DNA of 64,000 nt from Streptomyces sp. RFCAC02 (GCF_004193175.1 NZ_SAUH01000001.1:372001-436000); one strand, 5' to 3'. Shown: positions 1 through 7,752, counted from the first letter of the stretch. Program-made: numbers and translations. The notes: generated by a model not told the origin, from the sequence alone.

Positions 1-13
1 CTCGTGCCGGTCG

Positions 14-619
14 TCAGTCCGGTGGTGACGCGGCGGGGAGGTGCGGCGCGGCGGGGAGGTGCGGCGCGGCGTCGACGACGGCGTGCACGACTCCGGCGAC
101 GAGGGCGCGGTCCAGGGGTGCCGCGTCGAAGCGGCCGTGCATGGGCCAGCCCTCGACCAGGGCGTCGAGGGCGCGGGCGACCCCGGGGGTGAAGTGGAGT
201 GCCAGACTTTCCCGGCTGCGCGCGGTCCAGGAGCGCGTGATGTCCCGTACCGCCGGGTGGTGGTTGGCGTAGGCGTACATCTCGAAGATGAGCGTCAGGT
301 CGCGGTCGGTGGCGTAGTCCGGCCCGCAGATCAGCTCGACGACGGCCGCCTCGGCCTCGGCGGTCGAACGGGCGCGCCGCACCGTGCGCCGGTAGAGGTG
401 CGACATCGTGTCGGCGAGGCGGGCGAACGCCTGCGTCAGCAGGTCGTCCATGCCCTCGAAGTAGTACGTCAGCGAACCGAGCGGGACGCCGGCCCGGGCG
501 GCGATCCTGCGGTGGGTCGCCCCGGCGACGCCGCCCTCGGCGACGACGTCGAGGGCGGCGTCGAGGATGCGGTCCCTGCGGCCCGGATCGTTCGGGATCT
601 CACGCCGTGTTCCGGTCAC
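14..619 (-). CDS. TetR family transcriptional regulator
   Basis: 201-aa predicted DNA-binding repressor. The N-terminal HTH is clear: a helix starting DAALDVVAEGG, then HRRIAARAGVPLGSLTYYFEG (the recognition-helix signature 'LxYYF' of TetR proteins) at about residues 15-50. The rest is the helical ligand-binding region. I chose the GTG at 619 because the TetR domain begins a few residues later; the open frame runs further upstream but into the promoter of the divergent MFS gene. The C-terminus carries a six-residue duplication (APHLPA twice) from an 18-bp tandem repeat at 32-67. It is divergent from the exporter at 702, with a 14-bp inverted repeat between them, so it most likely represses itself and the exporter. 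Ligand unknown. Confidence 0.9.
   Translation of the reverse strand: MTGTRREIPNDPGRRDRILDAALDVVAEGGVAGATHRRIAARAGVPLGSLTYYFEGMDDLLTQAFARLADTMSHLYRRTVRRARSTAEAEAAVVELICGPDYATDRDLTLIFEMYAYANHHPAVRDITRSWTARSRESLALHFTPGVARALDALVEGWPMHGRFDAAPLDRALVAGVVHAVVDAAPHLPAAPHLPAASPPD
32..67. repeat. 18-bp tandem duplication in the TetR 3' end
   Basis: The 18 bases at 32-49 are repeated exactly at 50-67. They lie in frame inside the TetR gene and add one extra copy of a six-residue Pro/Ala segment near its C-terminus. It looks like a recent slippage duplication in a non-essential tail. Confidence 0.8.
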
Positions 620-655
620 GGCCCCAATGTGACACAGGCTCCGAGCCCATGAGTG

Positions 656-669
656 TGTACGCTTGTACA
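656..669. promoter_or_regulatory. Inverted-repeat operator between TetR and MFS genes
   Basis: TGTAC-GCTT-GTACA is a perfect inverted repeat with a 4-nt centre, 33 bases upstream of the MFS GTG and 37 bases upstream of the TetR GTG. A second, wider repeat overlaps it (CAGAC at 668-672 with GTCTG at 684-688). Its place in the only shared promoter region makes it the probable site of the divergent TetR protein. Confidence 0.6.
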
Positions 670-701
670 GACTCTTTGGTACCGTCTGGAGGCACCCGCC
701 T

Positions 702-1943
702 GTGACTGCCGACCCCGGCACGCGCCGCACCGCCGCGTTCGCCCTGTTCTTCCTGCCCGGGCTGGCGATGGCGTCCTGGGTGACCCGGACACCCGATGTG
801 CGCGATCTGCTCGGCGCCTCGACCGGCCGCATGGGGCTCGTCCTCTTCGGCCTGTCGGTCGGGTCCATGGCGGGCATCCTGTGCTCCGGTCCGCTCGTGG
901 CGCGCTGGGGCGCCCGGTACGTCATCGCGGCCGGGACGCTGGCGACCGCGACGGGCTGCGGCGTCATAGGACTCGGCGCGGCGGCGGGGACGGACCCGGC
1001 CGTCGCCGCCGGACTCGCGCTGATCGGCGTGGGGATGGGCGGCGGCGAGGTGGCCCTCAACATCGAGGGGGCCGAGGTGGAGCGGCTGCTCGGCCGTTCC
1101 ACCCTGCCGGCGATGCACGGCTGCTACAGCCTCGGCACGGTGGTCGGGGCGGTCGGCGGCATGCTCCTGACCGCCGTCTCCTTCTCCGTCCTGTGGCACC
1201 TCGTCATCGTGACCGCCGTGGTCCTGGCCGTGCTGCTCTCCGTGATCCGCCACGTGCCCACCGAGGTGGGGCGCAGGACGGGCGCCGGCGCGCCGGGCCG
1301 TGACACCGCGCGCCCCGGGGTGTGGCGGGAACCGCGGCTGCTGCTCATCGGCGGCATCATCCTGGCGCTCGCCATGGCGGAGGGCACGGCGAACGACTGG
1401 CTGCCGCTGATCATGGTCGACGGCCACGGCTTCGACGCCGCGCTCGGCTCGGCCGTGTACGCGGTGTTCGCGGCGTCGATGACCGCGGGCCGGTTCGCCG
1501 GCGGCCGGTTCGTCGACCGGTACGGGCGCGCCACCGCCCTGGGCGCGAGCGCCGTGGTCGGCGCCGCCGGCATCGCGCTGGTGATCCTCGTCGACAACCA
1601 GGCCGTCGCCGCGGCCGCCGCGGTCCTGTGGGGCATCGGCGCGTCGCTGGGCTTCCCGGTCGCGCTCTCGGCGGCCGGCGACTCGGGCGACAACTCCGCC
1701 GCCCGGGTCACCCTCGCCGCCACCATCGGCTACATCGCCTTCCTCGTGGGGCCGCCGTCGCTCGGCCGGCTCGGCGAGCAGTTCGGGCTCCGCAACGCCC
1801 TGTTCCTCGTCCTGGGGCTGGTGGTGGCCGCGACCTTCGCCACCCCCGCGGCCCGCACCGCGCGGCCCGTCACCGAAGCCGCGCCGGCGGACCGCGAGGG
1901 GTCCGGCGCCGGTCAGCCCCGTGTGGGCGGTGCGGCGAAGTAG
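702..1943 (+). CDS. MFS transporter, YbjJ-like
   Basis: 413-aa integral membrane protein of the major facilitator superfamily with about 12 hydrophobic segments. The N-terminus (FFLPGLAMASWVTRTPDVRD, near residue 12) resembles the YbjJ/YfcJ-type exporters. The cytoplasmic 2-3 loop motif appears as GPLVARWGARYVI, and a second copy as GGRFVDRYGRATAL after the central loop. Start: GTG at 702 with GGAGG at 688-692; a TTG at 663 would also be in frame but would put the operator inside the gene. Efflux of a small toxic compound under control of the divergent TetR protein is the simplest reading; the substrate is unknown. The 3' end overlaps the convergent SDR gene by 31 bases. Confidence 0.88.
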   Translation: MTADPGTRRTAAFALFFLPGLAMASWVTRTPDVRDLLGASTGRMGLVLFGLSVGSMAGILCSGPLVARWGARYVIAAGTLATATGCGVIGLGAAAGTDPAVAAGLALIGVGMGGGEVALNIEGAEVERLLGRSTLPAMHGCYSLGTVVGAVGGMLLTAVSFSVLWHLVIVTAVVLAVLLSVIRHVPTEVGRRTGAGAPGRDTARPGVWREPRLLLIGGIILALAMAEGTANDWLPLIMVDGHGFDAALGSAVYAVFAASMTAGRFAGGRFVDRYGRATALGASAVVGAAGIALVILVDNQAVAAAAAVLWGIGASLGFPVALSAAGDSGDNSAARVTLAATIGYIAFLVGPPSLGRLGEQFGLRNALFLVLGLVVAATFATPAARTARPVTEAAPADREGSGAGQPRVGGAAK

Positions 1944-2836
1944 TGCCCCTCGTCCAGGTCGGCGATGAGACCGGGACGGGTCGGCTCCCAGCCCAGCAGG
2001 TCACGGGTCAGGGCGCTCGACGCCGGGGCGTCGATGCCGGCGAAGGCGCCCAGCCAGCCGAAGTGCCCGGCGACCTCCTCCGGCGCCACGGACGTCACGG
2101 GCACACCGAGGTGGCGCCCGATGGTCCCGGCGATGTCGCGCAGCGCGATCCCCTCCTCGGCGACACCGTGCAGGACGGAGCCGGCGGGCGCCTTCTCGAC
2201 CGCCAGGCGGAACAGCCGCGCGGCGTCGAGGCGGTGGACGGCGGGCCAGCGGTTGGCGCCGTCGCCCGGGTATCCGGAGACGCCCCTGTCGCGGGCCGTG
2301 GCGACCAGGGCGGCCATGAAGCCCTGGTCGCCCTCGCCGTGGCAGGTCGGGGAGAGCCGCACCACGGACGAGCGCACACCGCGCCCGGCGAGGTCGAGCG
2401 CGGCGAGCGAGGTGGCCGACCGGACGGAGGTCGGCGAGCCGTCGACCGCGGGCATGTCCCGCTCGGTGAGCAGCCGGCCCGGGGCGAGCCCGGCCACTCC
2501 GCCGGCCAGGACGAACGGGCGGTCGGTGCCGGCGAGCGCGTCGCCGAAGACGTCGACGGCGCGGCGGTCGGCCTCCGCGGCGCCCCGGAAGTCGCCGCCG
2601 AAGGCGACGTCGTGCTTGAAGGCGAGGTGGATCACCCCGTCCGCGCCGGCCGCCGCGTCCCGCAGGACGTCGAGGTCGTCGACGGTGCCGCGGACGACGT
2701 CGGCCCCGGCGGCGGTCAGGGCGGCGGCGGAGGCGTCGGAGCGGGCGAGGCCGACGACCTCGTGCCCGGCGCCGATGAGCTCGGGGACGACGGCGGAGCC
2801 GATCCAGCCGGACGCGCCGGTGACGAGGACACGCAT
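1913..2836 (-). CDS. NAD(P)-dependent SDR / epimerase family oxidoreductase
   Basis: 307-aa extended short-chain dehydrogenase-like protein. Residues 1-13 hold the dinucleotide-binding GxxGxxG (VTGASGWIG), followed by the acidic/adenine-binding strands (GADVVRGTVDDLDVL) and GVIHLAFKHD. This is the profile of NAD-dependent epimerase/dehydratase proteins of unknown substrate that are often adjacent to a TetR gene. ATG at 2836, preceded by GGAGGT. Divergent from the TetR gene at 2917, with a bipartite inverted repeat between. It probably reduces or detoxifies a small molecule sensed by that regulator, which is inference. Confidence 0.87.
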   Translation of the reverse strand: MRVLVTGASGWIGSAVVPELIGAGHEVVGLARSDASAAALTAAGADVVRGTVDDLDVLRDAAAGADGVIHLAFKHDVAFGGDFRGAAEADRRAVDVFGDALAGTDRPFVLAGGVAGLAPGRLLTERDMPAVDGSPTSVRSATSLAALDLAGRGVRSSVVRLSPTCHGEGDQGFMAALVATARDRGVSGYPGDGANRWPAVHRLDAARLFRLAVEKAPAGSVLHGVAEEGIALRDIAGTIGRHLGVPVTSVAPEEVAGHFGWLGAFAGIDAPASSALTRDLLGWEPTRPGLIADLDEGHYFAAPPTRG

Positions 2837-2847
2837 GGGAACCTCCA

Positions 2848-2902
2848 GTGATGACATTGACTGACGTCGACCGTAGCACTCCATGTCAGCGACTGTCATC
2901 AC
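2848..2902. promoter_or_regulatory. Bipartite inverted-repeat operator, SDR/TetR intergenic region
   Basis: GTGATGACA (2848-2856) is exactly mirrored by TGTCATCAC (2894-2902). Inside these arms the half-sites continue as an imperfect repeat: TGACA followed five or six bases later by CTGAC, present on both sides. The pair covers most of the 80-bp divergent promoter region, as expected for two cooperating TetR dimers. TAGGAT at 2905-2910 lies 7 bases before the TetR ATG, so the TetR transcript may be leaderless. Confidence 0.65.
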
Positions 2903-2916
2903 GATAGGATTCCCAC

Positions 2917-3483
2917 ATGAGCAGATGGGAGCCGGACGCGCGGGGGCGCTTGACGCGGGCAGCGCTGCGGCTCTACGGGGAGCGGGGGTTCGAGCAGACG
3001 ACCGTCGCGGAGATCGCGAAGTGCGCCGGCGTCACCGAGCGGACGTTCTTCCGCCACTTCGCCGACAAGCGCGAGGTGCTGTTCGGCGGCTCGGAGACGC
3101 TGGAGGAGCGGTTCGCGGGGGCGGTCGCCGACGCGCCGCCGGCGGCGGCGCCGATGGACGCGCTGGCCGCGGGCCTCGACGCGGTCGCCGGGCTGTTCGC
3201 CGACCGCCGTGCGTTCGCACGCGAACGGCAGACCGTGATCATGGCGAACGCGGAGCTGCGGGAGCGGGAGCTGACGAAGCTCGCCTCGCTGTCGGCCGCG
3301 CTCGCCGGCGCCCTGCGCACACGCGGCGTCGCGGAACCGGCCGCGAGCCTGGCCGCCGAGGCGGGCGTCGCCGTGTTCAAGGTCGGCTTCGAACGCTGGC
3401 TCACGACCGCGGACGAGGACGCGATGGCGCCGGTGCTGCGGGAGACACTGACCGCGCTCAGGGCGGCGACGGCCGGCTCCTGA
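2917..3483 (+). CDS. TetR family transcriptional regulator
   Basis: 188-aa regulator. HTH at about residues 10-55: RGRLTRAALRLYGERGFEQ, then TVAEIAKCAGVTERTFFRHF. The 'TFFRHF' form of the recognition helix is typical of this TetR branch. The C-terminal half is Ala-rich and helical and probably forms the dimer and ligand pocket. ATG at 2917; no Shine-Dalgarno is visible, but TAGGAT 7 bases upstream would fit leaderless translation. Divergent from the SDR gene; both promoters are covered by the repeat at 2848-2902, so autorepression plus control of the SDR gene is likely. Confidence 0.9.
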   Translation: MSRWEPDARGRLTRAALRLYGERGFEQTTVAEIAKCAGVTERTFFRHFADKREVLFGGSETLEERFAGAVADAPPAAAPMDALAAGLDAVAGLFADRRAFARERQTVIMANAELRERELTKLASLSAALAGALRTRGVAEPAASLAAEAGVAVFKVGFERWLTTADEDAMAPVLRETLTALRAATAGS

Positions 3484-3485
3484 CC

Positions 3486-3501
3486 GGCCGGACTCCCGGC
3501 C
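3486..3501 (+). terminator. Terminator-like hairpin after TetR gene
   Basis: GGCCGG and CCGGCC pair across a 4-nt loop immediately after the TetR stop codon. Flanking GAC/GTC extend the stem with a 1-nt bulge. No U-tract follows, which is usual for Streptomyces. Confidence 0.5.
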
Positions 3502-3525
3502 GTCAGCCGTCAGCCGTCAGCCGTC
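3501..3525. repeat. Heptamer tandem repeat
   Basis: CGTCAGC occurs three times in a row, followed by CGTC. It sits directly between the TetR terminator and the 3' end of the antitoxin remnant, so it creates that remnant's stop codon context. Confidence 0.75.
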
Positions 3526-3771
3526 GGCGGTGCCGGGCGGGAGCAGGCTCGTCGATCGCCCGTCACGCGGCAGTGAACCGTCGGCGCGGCGGGGTCCGGT
3601 GCTCGCGACGATCTCGCCGAAGTCCAGCTCGCCGGCGTCCCTGGCGTCGAAGAACTCCTGCCGCAGCCGGCGCTTGACGGCCGCCTCGGCGGCGAACCGC
3701 ACGGCCTCCGTCTCCGTGCTCGGCCCCCGGTACCCGTACGTGGCCCTCGAACGCCGCTGGACCGCGATGTC
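3517..3771 (-). pseudogene. Possible remnant of a VapB-type antitoxin gene
   Basis: The minus strand carries an open frame whose middle reads STETEAVRFAAEAAVKRRL followed by RQEFFDARDAGELDFGEIV. This resembles the 'TKTEAV..AL..AV.RR.R..F' C-terminal half of VapB-type ribbon-helix-helix antitoxins. The part that should hold the DNA-binding strand (positions about 3703-3771) is poorly conserved and has no good start codon; the only in-frame GTG (3702) falls inside the helix. No PIN-domain toxin gene is adjacent. I read it as a decayed antitoxin, from family resemblance only; it could instead be a chance frame. Confidence 0.38.
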
Positions 3772-3856
3772 CGGGTGTCGCCCGTACGGCAGTGGTCCCG
3801 GCGCCGGGCCGCGCGGGGCGTTGACGGGTGGTTCCCACGGGACTACAACTCGGGGT

Positions 3857-3870
3857 TGAGAGCGCTCTCA
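3857..3870. promoter_or_regulatory. LacI-family (CebR-like) palindromic operator
   Basis: TGAGAGCGCTCTCA is a perfect 14-bp palindrome 61 bases before the glucanase start codon. It keeps the GAGCGCTC core of the TGGGAGCGCTCCCA box bound by CebR-type LacI-family regulators upstream of Streptomyces polysaccharide-utilisation genes. Repression relieved by a glucan oligosaccharide is the likely mode. No LacI-family gene is in this window, so the regulator acts in trans. Confidence 0.75.
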
Positions 3871-3931
3871 TCACCCCGGTCGGCGCGCCCGGCCGGCGTC
3901 GCACCCCCACCGACAGGAAGGCGCTCACCCC

Positions 3932-5395
3932 ATGCCTCATGCCGTCAGCGGCCATGTCGCCGCGCGGAGAACCACCACGCTCACCGCGGCGCTCGCCGCC
4001 GTCCTCGCGCTGGCCGGGATGCTGGCCGCGCTGCTCATGGCACCACCGGCCAGCGGCACGGTGCCGCCGACCCCGGCCGGCTGGACGCTCCAGTGGAGCG
4101 ACGACTTCAACGGCTCGGCGGGCTCTCTCCCCTCGAACGCGAACTGGCGGATCGACACGGGCCGCTCGTACCCGGGAGGCCCCGACGCCTGGGGCACCGG
4201 CGAGATCCAGACCTACACCGACTCGCCGTCGAACCTCGGTCTCGACGGCAGCGGCAACCTGCGCATCACACCGCTGCGCGACTCCGCCGGCAACTGGACG
4301 TCCGCCCGGATCGAGACGCAGCGGGCCGACTTCAAGGCACCGGCCGACGGCGTGCTGCGCATCGAGAGCCGCATCCAGATGCCGAACGTCACCGGTGACG
4401 CCGCGCTCGGCTACTGGCCCGCGTTCTGGGCGCTGGGCTCCCCCTACCGGGGCAACTACTGGAACTGGCCGGCCATCGGCGAGTTCGACATCATGGAGAA
4501 CGTCAACGGCATCAACTCCGTGTGGGCCGTGCTGCACTGCGGCGTCAACCCCGGCGGCCCCTGCAACGAGACGAACGGCCTGGGCGCCAGCCGCGCCTGC
4601 CCGGGGGCGAGCTGCCAGTCGGCGTTCCACACCTACCGGTTCGAGTGGGACCGCTCGACGAGCACGGAGCAGCTCCGCTGGTACGTGGACGACCAGTTGT
4701 TCCACACGGTGAACGAGAGCCAGATGAGCGCGGCCCACTGGGCCTCCATGACGGAGCACGCGGGCTACTTCATCCTCCTCAACGTCGCGATGGGCGGCGG
4801 CTTCCCGAACGGTGTCGCCGGGTTCACCACGCCCACGGCGTCGACGGTCCCCGGCCGGTCGATGCTCGTGGACTACGTCGCCGTCTGGACGCGCGGTGGC
4901 GGCGGCACGACCGAGCCGCCCGTCGACGGCCCCACCCTGTACCTGCGGGACGGCGGCACGCTGAGCACGGCCACCGGTTCCGCGGCCACCACGTCCCTCA
5001 CCTCGGCGGGCGGTACCAACCACGACGGAACGCCGTACCAGCAGCGGACGTTTACGGCGACGGGTGTCAACGGGCAGTACAACGGCGGCAGCACGGCGTT
5101 CGATGCGTTCGTGGATGCCGGGACCACGGTCGCGAACGGCCAGCAGGTACGGGTCTCCTACGACCGCACCGGTGACGGCAGTTGGGACCGTGTGGAGACC
5201 TACGCGTACTTCGCCACCGACCCGGTGCCCGGCTACGAGCACTACACGCAGGCCAGAGGGCTGAAATCGGCCACCGGCAGCCACGGCGATCTCGTGAACG
5301 GGCGGGTCCGCGTGGAGGTGTGGAACGCGATCGGCGCCGGCGCGAGCACCGTCGGCATCGGCAACCAGTCGTTCGTGCGCATCCCCTTCGGCTGA
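3932..5395 (+). CDS. Secreted GH16 endo-beta-1,3-glucanase-type hydrolase
   Basis: 487-aa secreted glycoside hydrolase. Residues 1-42 form a signal peptide (basic AARR, hydrophobic core, probable cleavage near ASG-T). A GH16 beta-jelly-roll domain covers about 50-320, with the catalytic motif E184-F-D-I-M-E189 (nucleophile and acid/base Glu with the bridging Asp) in the GEFDIMEN form of laminarinase-type enzymes, and conserved YWPAFWALG and GGGFPNGV. A Gly-rich linker (321-334) joins a C-terminal module (about 335-487, from TLYLRDGG) that is probably a beta-sandwich glucan-binding domain. ATG at 3932 with AGGAAG upstream. It is predicted to cut beta-1,3(1,4)-glucans outside the cell, induced through the palindrome at 3857-3870. 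Monocistronic, ended by a strong hairpin. Confidence 0.92.
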   Translation: MPHAVSGHVAARRTTTLTAALAAVLALAGMLAALLMAPPASGTVPPTPAGWTLQWSDDFNGSAGSLPSNANWRIDTGRSYPGGPDAWGTGEIQTYTDSPSNLGLDGSGNLRITPLRDSAGNWTSARIETQRADFKAPADGVLRIESRIQMPNVTGDAALGYWPAFWALGSPYRGNYWNWPAIGEFDIMENVNGINSVWAVLHCGVNPGGPCNETNGLGASRACPGASCQSAFHTYRFEWDRSTSTEQLRWYVDDQLFHTVNESQMSAAHWASMTEHAGYFILLNVAMGGGFPNGVAGFTTPTASTVPGRSMLVDYVAVWTRGGGGTTEPPVDGPTLYLRDGGTLSTATGSAATTSLTSAGGTNHDGTPYQQRTFTATGVNGQYNGGSTAFDAFVDAGTTVANGQQVRVSYDRTGDGSWDRVETYAYFATDPVPGYEHYTQARGLKSATGSHGDLVNGRVRVEVWNAIGAGASTVGIGNQSFVRIPFG

Positions 5396-5410
5396 CCCGG
5401 GCGGGCGTTT

Positions 5411-5448
5411 CCGGGCGTACGGGCGGGCACCTACGCCCGTACGCCCGG
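5411..5448 (+). terminator. Strong terminator after GH16 gene
   Basis: Perfect 15-bp stem (5411-5425 with 5434-5448) and an 8-nt loop, 15 bases after the glucanase stop. The stem core is GGGCGTACGGGCG. It could work in both directions. Confidence 0.85.
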
Positions 5449-5662
5449 TGCCGGGTCAGGAGCCGGCAGGTAGATCACCACGTTGACGCCCGGGTGGTCG
5501 GCCGGTCGAGGGCACCACCGGGTACGTGCCGCGTGCCCGGGAGCGGGCGGTCTCGCCCGCGCTGCGCGTCTACGCGGCCTTCGCCCGGTCCGCGGACAGG
5601 GGAGCCGTGCGCGACGTGGACGCCGGCCACCGGAGCGCGGCAGGGACGACGGGCGGCGCCGC

Positions 5663-7000
5663 TCAGTCGTAGCGCCGGTCGGACGCCGTCGCGGCCGGCC
5701 GGACGGCTGCCGCGACGGCGTCGGCGAGCGGCGCGATGTCCCGCTCGCCCAGCGGGGAGACCGTGAGCCGCATGCCGGGGCCGCTGCGCAGGCGGAAGCG
5801 GGTGCCGGGGGCGGCGGCCCAGCCACTGTGGAGCAGCGCGGCGACGGCCGCCGTCTCGTCCGGGACGGGCACCCACACGTTCATGCCGCTGCGGCCGTGG
5901 GCGGTGACGCCGCGTCCGGCGAGCGCGGTGCGCAGCGCGTCGCGGCGCGCGCCGTAGGAGCGGGCGACGGCGCCGGGGTCGACGGCGTCGGTGCGCCACA
6001 GCTCCGTGACGGCGTGCTGCAGGAGGTGGCTCACCCAGCCGGGGCCGAGGCGCTGCCGGCCGCGGACGCGGTCGACGGTGACGGGGTCGCCCGTCCACAC
6101 CGCGAGCCGCAGGTCCGGGCCGTACGCCTTGGCGGTGGATCGGACCAGCGCCCAGCGCGGGCCGTGTCCGGCGAGGGGGTGCAGGGGCAGGTCGACGATG
6201 CCGTGCCCGTGGTCGTCCTCCAGGAGGAGGGTGTCCGGGTGCGCGGCGAGCACGGCCCTGAGCGCTTCGGCGCGGCGGGCGCCGATGGCCGCGCCGGTGG
6301 GGTTCTGCGCGCGGGCGGTGACGACGAGGGCGCGCGCGCCGCCGGCGAGGGCGCGGGCGGCCTGGTCGGGCAGCGGCCCCTCGTCGTCCACGGGTACGGG
6401 CACGGGCCGCATGCCGAGGGCGGGGACGAGGTCGAGCAGGGCGCCCCAGCCGGGGTCCTCGACGGCCACGGCGTCGCCGGGGCGCAGCCAGGCGGTCAGG
6501 ACGCGTTCGATGCAGTCGAGGGAGCCGGAGGTGACGGCGACGGGGCCGTCGGGTACGCCGTCGCGGTCGAACGCGGCGCGGGCGGCGCGGGCGAGACCCG
6601 GGTCGATGGAGGGGCCGCCGTACAGCATCGGGGAGCGGTCGGCCCGCGCGGCGGCCGCGGCCAGGGCCGGGCCGAGACGGGGCAGCAGGGCCGGGTCGGG
6701 GTTGCCGCCGGAGAGGTCGCGGGCGCCGGCCGGCACGGTGAGGCGCGTGTCCCTGGGGGCGCTCGCGGGCCGGGCGCGGACGCGGCTGCCGCGGCGGCCC
6801 GCCGTCTCGATGACGCCGCGGTCGCGGAGGGCGCGGTAGGCGGCGGCGACGGTGTTGGCGTTGACGCCGAGGCGTTCGGCCAGGTCGCGGAGGGGCGGGA
6901 GGGACGCTCCCGGGGCGAGACGGCCGTCGGCGACGGCCTGTTCGACGCTGGCGGAGATCTCGGCGGCGCCCCGCCCGTGGATCGGATATTCTCCTAGCAC
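5663..7000 (-). CDS. MocR-type regulator (GntR HTH fused to class I aminotransferase fold)
   Basis: 445-aa PLP-dependent regulator. A winged-helix GntR domain occupies residues 1-80 (LPPLRDLAERLGVNANTVAAAYRAL...RGVIETAGRRGSRV). A fold-type I aminotransferase-like domain follows, with the PLP-binding region PGWGALLDL, the Asn-Pro-Thr-Gly motif (ARAQNPTGA) and the Schiff-base Lys in STAKAYGPDLRLA. GTG at 7000; stop at 5663. MocR proteins use PLP or amino-acid external aldimines as effectors and usually control a divergent gene. Here that gene is a PPOX-family flavoprotein at 7051, with an inverted repeat overlapping this start codon, so autoregulation is expected. Physiological effector not known. 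Confidence 0.9.
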   Translation of the reverse strand: MLGEYPIHGRGAAEISASVEQAVADGRLAPGASLPPLRDLAERLGVNANTVAAAYRALRDRGVIETAGRRGSRVRARPASAPRDTRLTVPAGARDLSGGNPDPALLPRLGPALAAAAARADRSPMLYGGPSIDPGLARAARAAFDRDGVPDGPVAVTSGSLDCIERVLTAWLRPGDAVAVEDPGWGALLDLVPALGMRPVPVPVDDEGPLPDQAARALAGGARALVVTARAQNPTGAAIGARRAEALRAVLAAHPDTLLLEDDHGHGIVDLPLHPLAGHGPRWALVRSTAKAYGPDLRLAVWTGDPVTVDRVRGRQRLGPGWVSHLLQHAVTELWRTDAVDPGAVARSYGARRDALRTALAGRGVTAHGRSGMNVWVPVPDETAAVAALLHSGWAAAPGTRFRLRSGPGMRLTVSPLGERDIAPLADAVAAAVRPAATASDRRYD

Positions 7001-7019
7001 AAAGCAGAGTTTGCACTAG
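6994..7019. promoter_or_regulatory. Inverted-repeat operator, MocR/PPOX intergenic region
   Basis: CTAGCACAAA (6994-7003) faces TTTGCACTAG (7010-7019) across 6 nt; 8 of 10 positions are symmetric. It covers the MocR start codon and lies 31 bases before the favoured PPOX start, the right place for a MocR dimer to control both genes. Confidence 0.6.
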
Positions 7020-7050
7020 TTCAATCATGGACGCAACTCCGGAGAGCCCG

Positions 7051-7725
7051 ATGAGCCAGACCGACACCGACCGCTACCTCCCCACCCCCCGGACGACACC
7101 CACCCGCGCCCGGCACCGCGTGGCCTACGACCGGGACCTCGTGCACGCCATCCTCGACGAGGGCTGGCTCTGCCACCTGGCGTTCGTCCGCGACGGTCTG
7201 CCCGCCGTCCTGCCCACCCTCTACGCGCGCGTCGGCGAGCGCCTCTACCTCCACGGCTCCACCGGCGCGCGCCCGGTGCGGGAGGCCGCGGCCGCGCCGG
7301 GCGGGATGCCCGTGTGCCTGACGGTCACCCATGTCGACGGGCTGGTGCTGGCGCGTTCGGCCTTCCACCACTCCGTCAACTACCGCTCCGTCGTGGTCCA
7401 CGGCACGGCCCGGCCGGTCACCGACGCCGCCGAGCGCGCCAGGGCGTTCGACGCCGTCGTGGACCAGGTGGTGCCGGGCAGGTCCGCCGACTGCCGCCCG
7501 GGCGACGTGAAGGAGCTGGCCGCGACGGCGCTGCTCGCCGTCGATCTGGCCGAGGTCTCCGCGAAGGTCCGCGCCGGCGGTCCGATCGAGGAACCGGACG
7601 ACCTGGACCTGCCGCACTGGAGCGGCGTCCTCCCCGTCCGGACGCAGTACGGGGCACCGGTGGCGGCCGACGAGGGCCGGCGGGTACCGCTGCCCGCGTA
7701 CCTCGCGGCGTACGCCGGGCGCTGA
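7051..7725 (+). CDS. Pyridoxamine 5'-phosphate oxidase family (FMN split-barrel) protein
   Basis: 224-aa protein of the FMN-binding split-barrel fold, the NimA/PPOX-like branch: VAYDRDLVHAILDEGWLCHLAFVRDGLPAVLPTLYARVGERLYLHGS, then the mid-domain VHGTARPV and the C-terminal PHWSGVLPVRTQYGAP. It most likely binds flavin and reduces or oxidises a small cofactor-like substrate; true PNPOx activity is unproven for this branch. I chose ATG 7051 because GGAG at 7041-7044 is well spaced; an upstream in-frame ATG (7027) lacks a ribosome-binding site and would overlap the operator's edge. Divergent from and probably controlled by the MocR protein. Confidence 0.87.
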   Translation: MSQTDTDRYLPTPRTTPTRARHRVAYDRDLVHAILDEGWLCHLAFVRDGLPAVLPTLYARVGERLYLHGSTGARPVREAAAAPGGMPVCLTVTHVDGLVLARSAFHHSVNYRSVVVHGTARPVTDAAERARAFDAVVDQVVPGRSADCRPGDVKELAATALLAVDLAEVSAKVRAGGPIEEPDDLDLPHWSGVLPVRTQYGAPVAADEGRRVPLPAYLAAYAGR

Positions 7726-7730
7726 GCCGG

Positions 7731-7752
7731 GGCGCCGCACCACCGCGGCGCC
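7731..7752 (+). terminator. Terminator after PPOX-family gene
   Basis: GGCGCCGC pairs perfectly with GCGGCGCC over a 6-nt loop, 5 bases after the stop codon; outer CCGG bases can extend it. Confidence 0.65.

Larger units (their letters stand above)
3484..3931. other. 448-bp gap: remnant, repeat and operator
   Basis: No intact gene. It contains the TetR terminator hairpin, a heptamer repeat, the antitoxin-like remnant, and the promoter/operator region of the GH16 gene. The leader from the LacI-type palindrome (3857-3870) to the GH16 ATG is about 60 bases. Confidence 0.6.

Noticed and set aside
1322..2851. 509-residue plus-strand open frame across the MFS/SDR junction
   Set aside because: Crosses two real genes with convincing motifs in other frames; composition is a GC-skew shadow.
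5480..5668. Open frame reading EGTTGYVPRARERAVSPALRV... on the plus strand after the GH16 terminator
   Set aside because: No start codon with a ribosome-binding site, no family I recognise, and it overlaps the MocR 3' end; could be a gene remnant but there is too little to support it.
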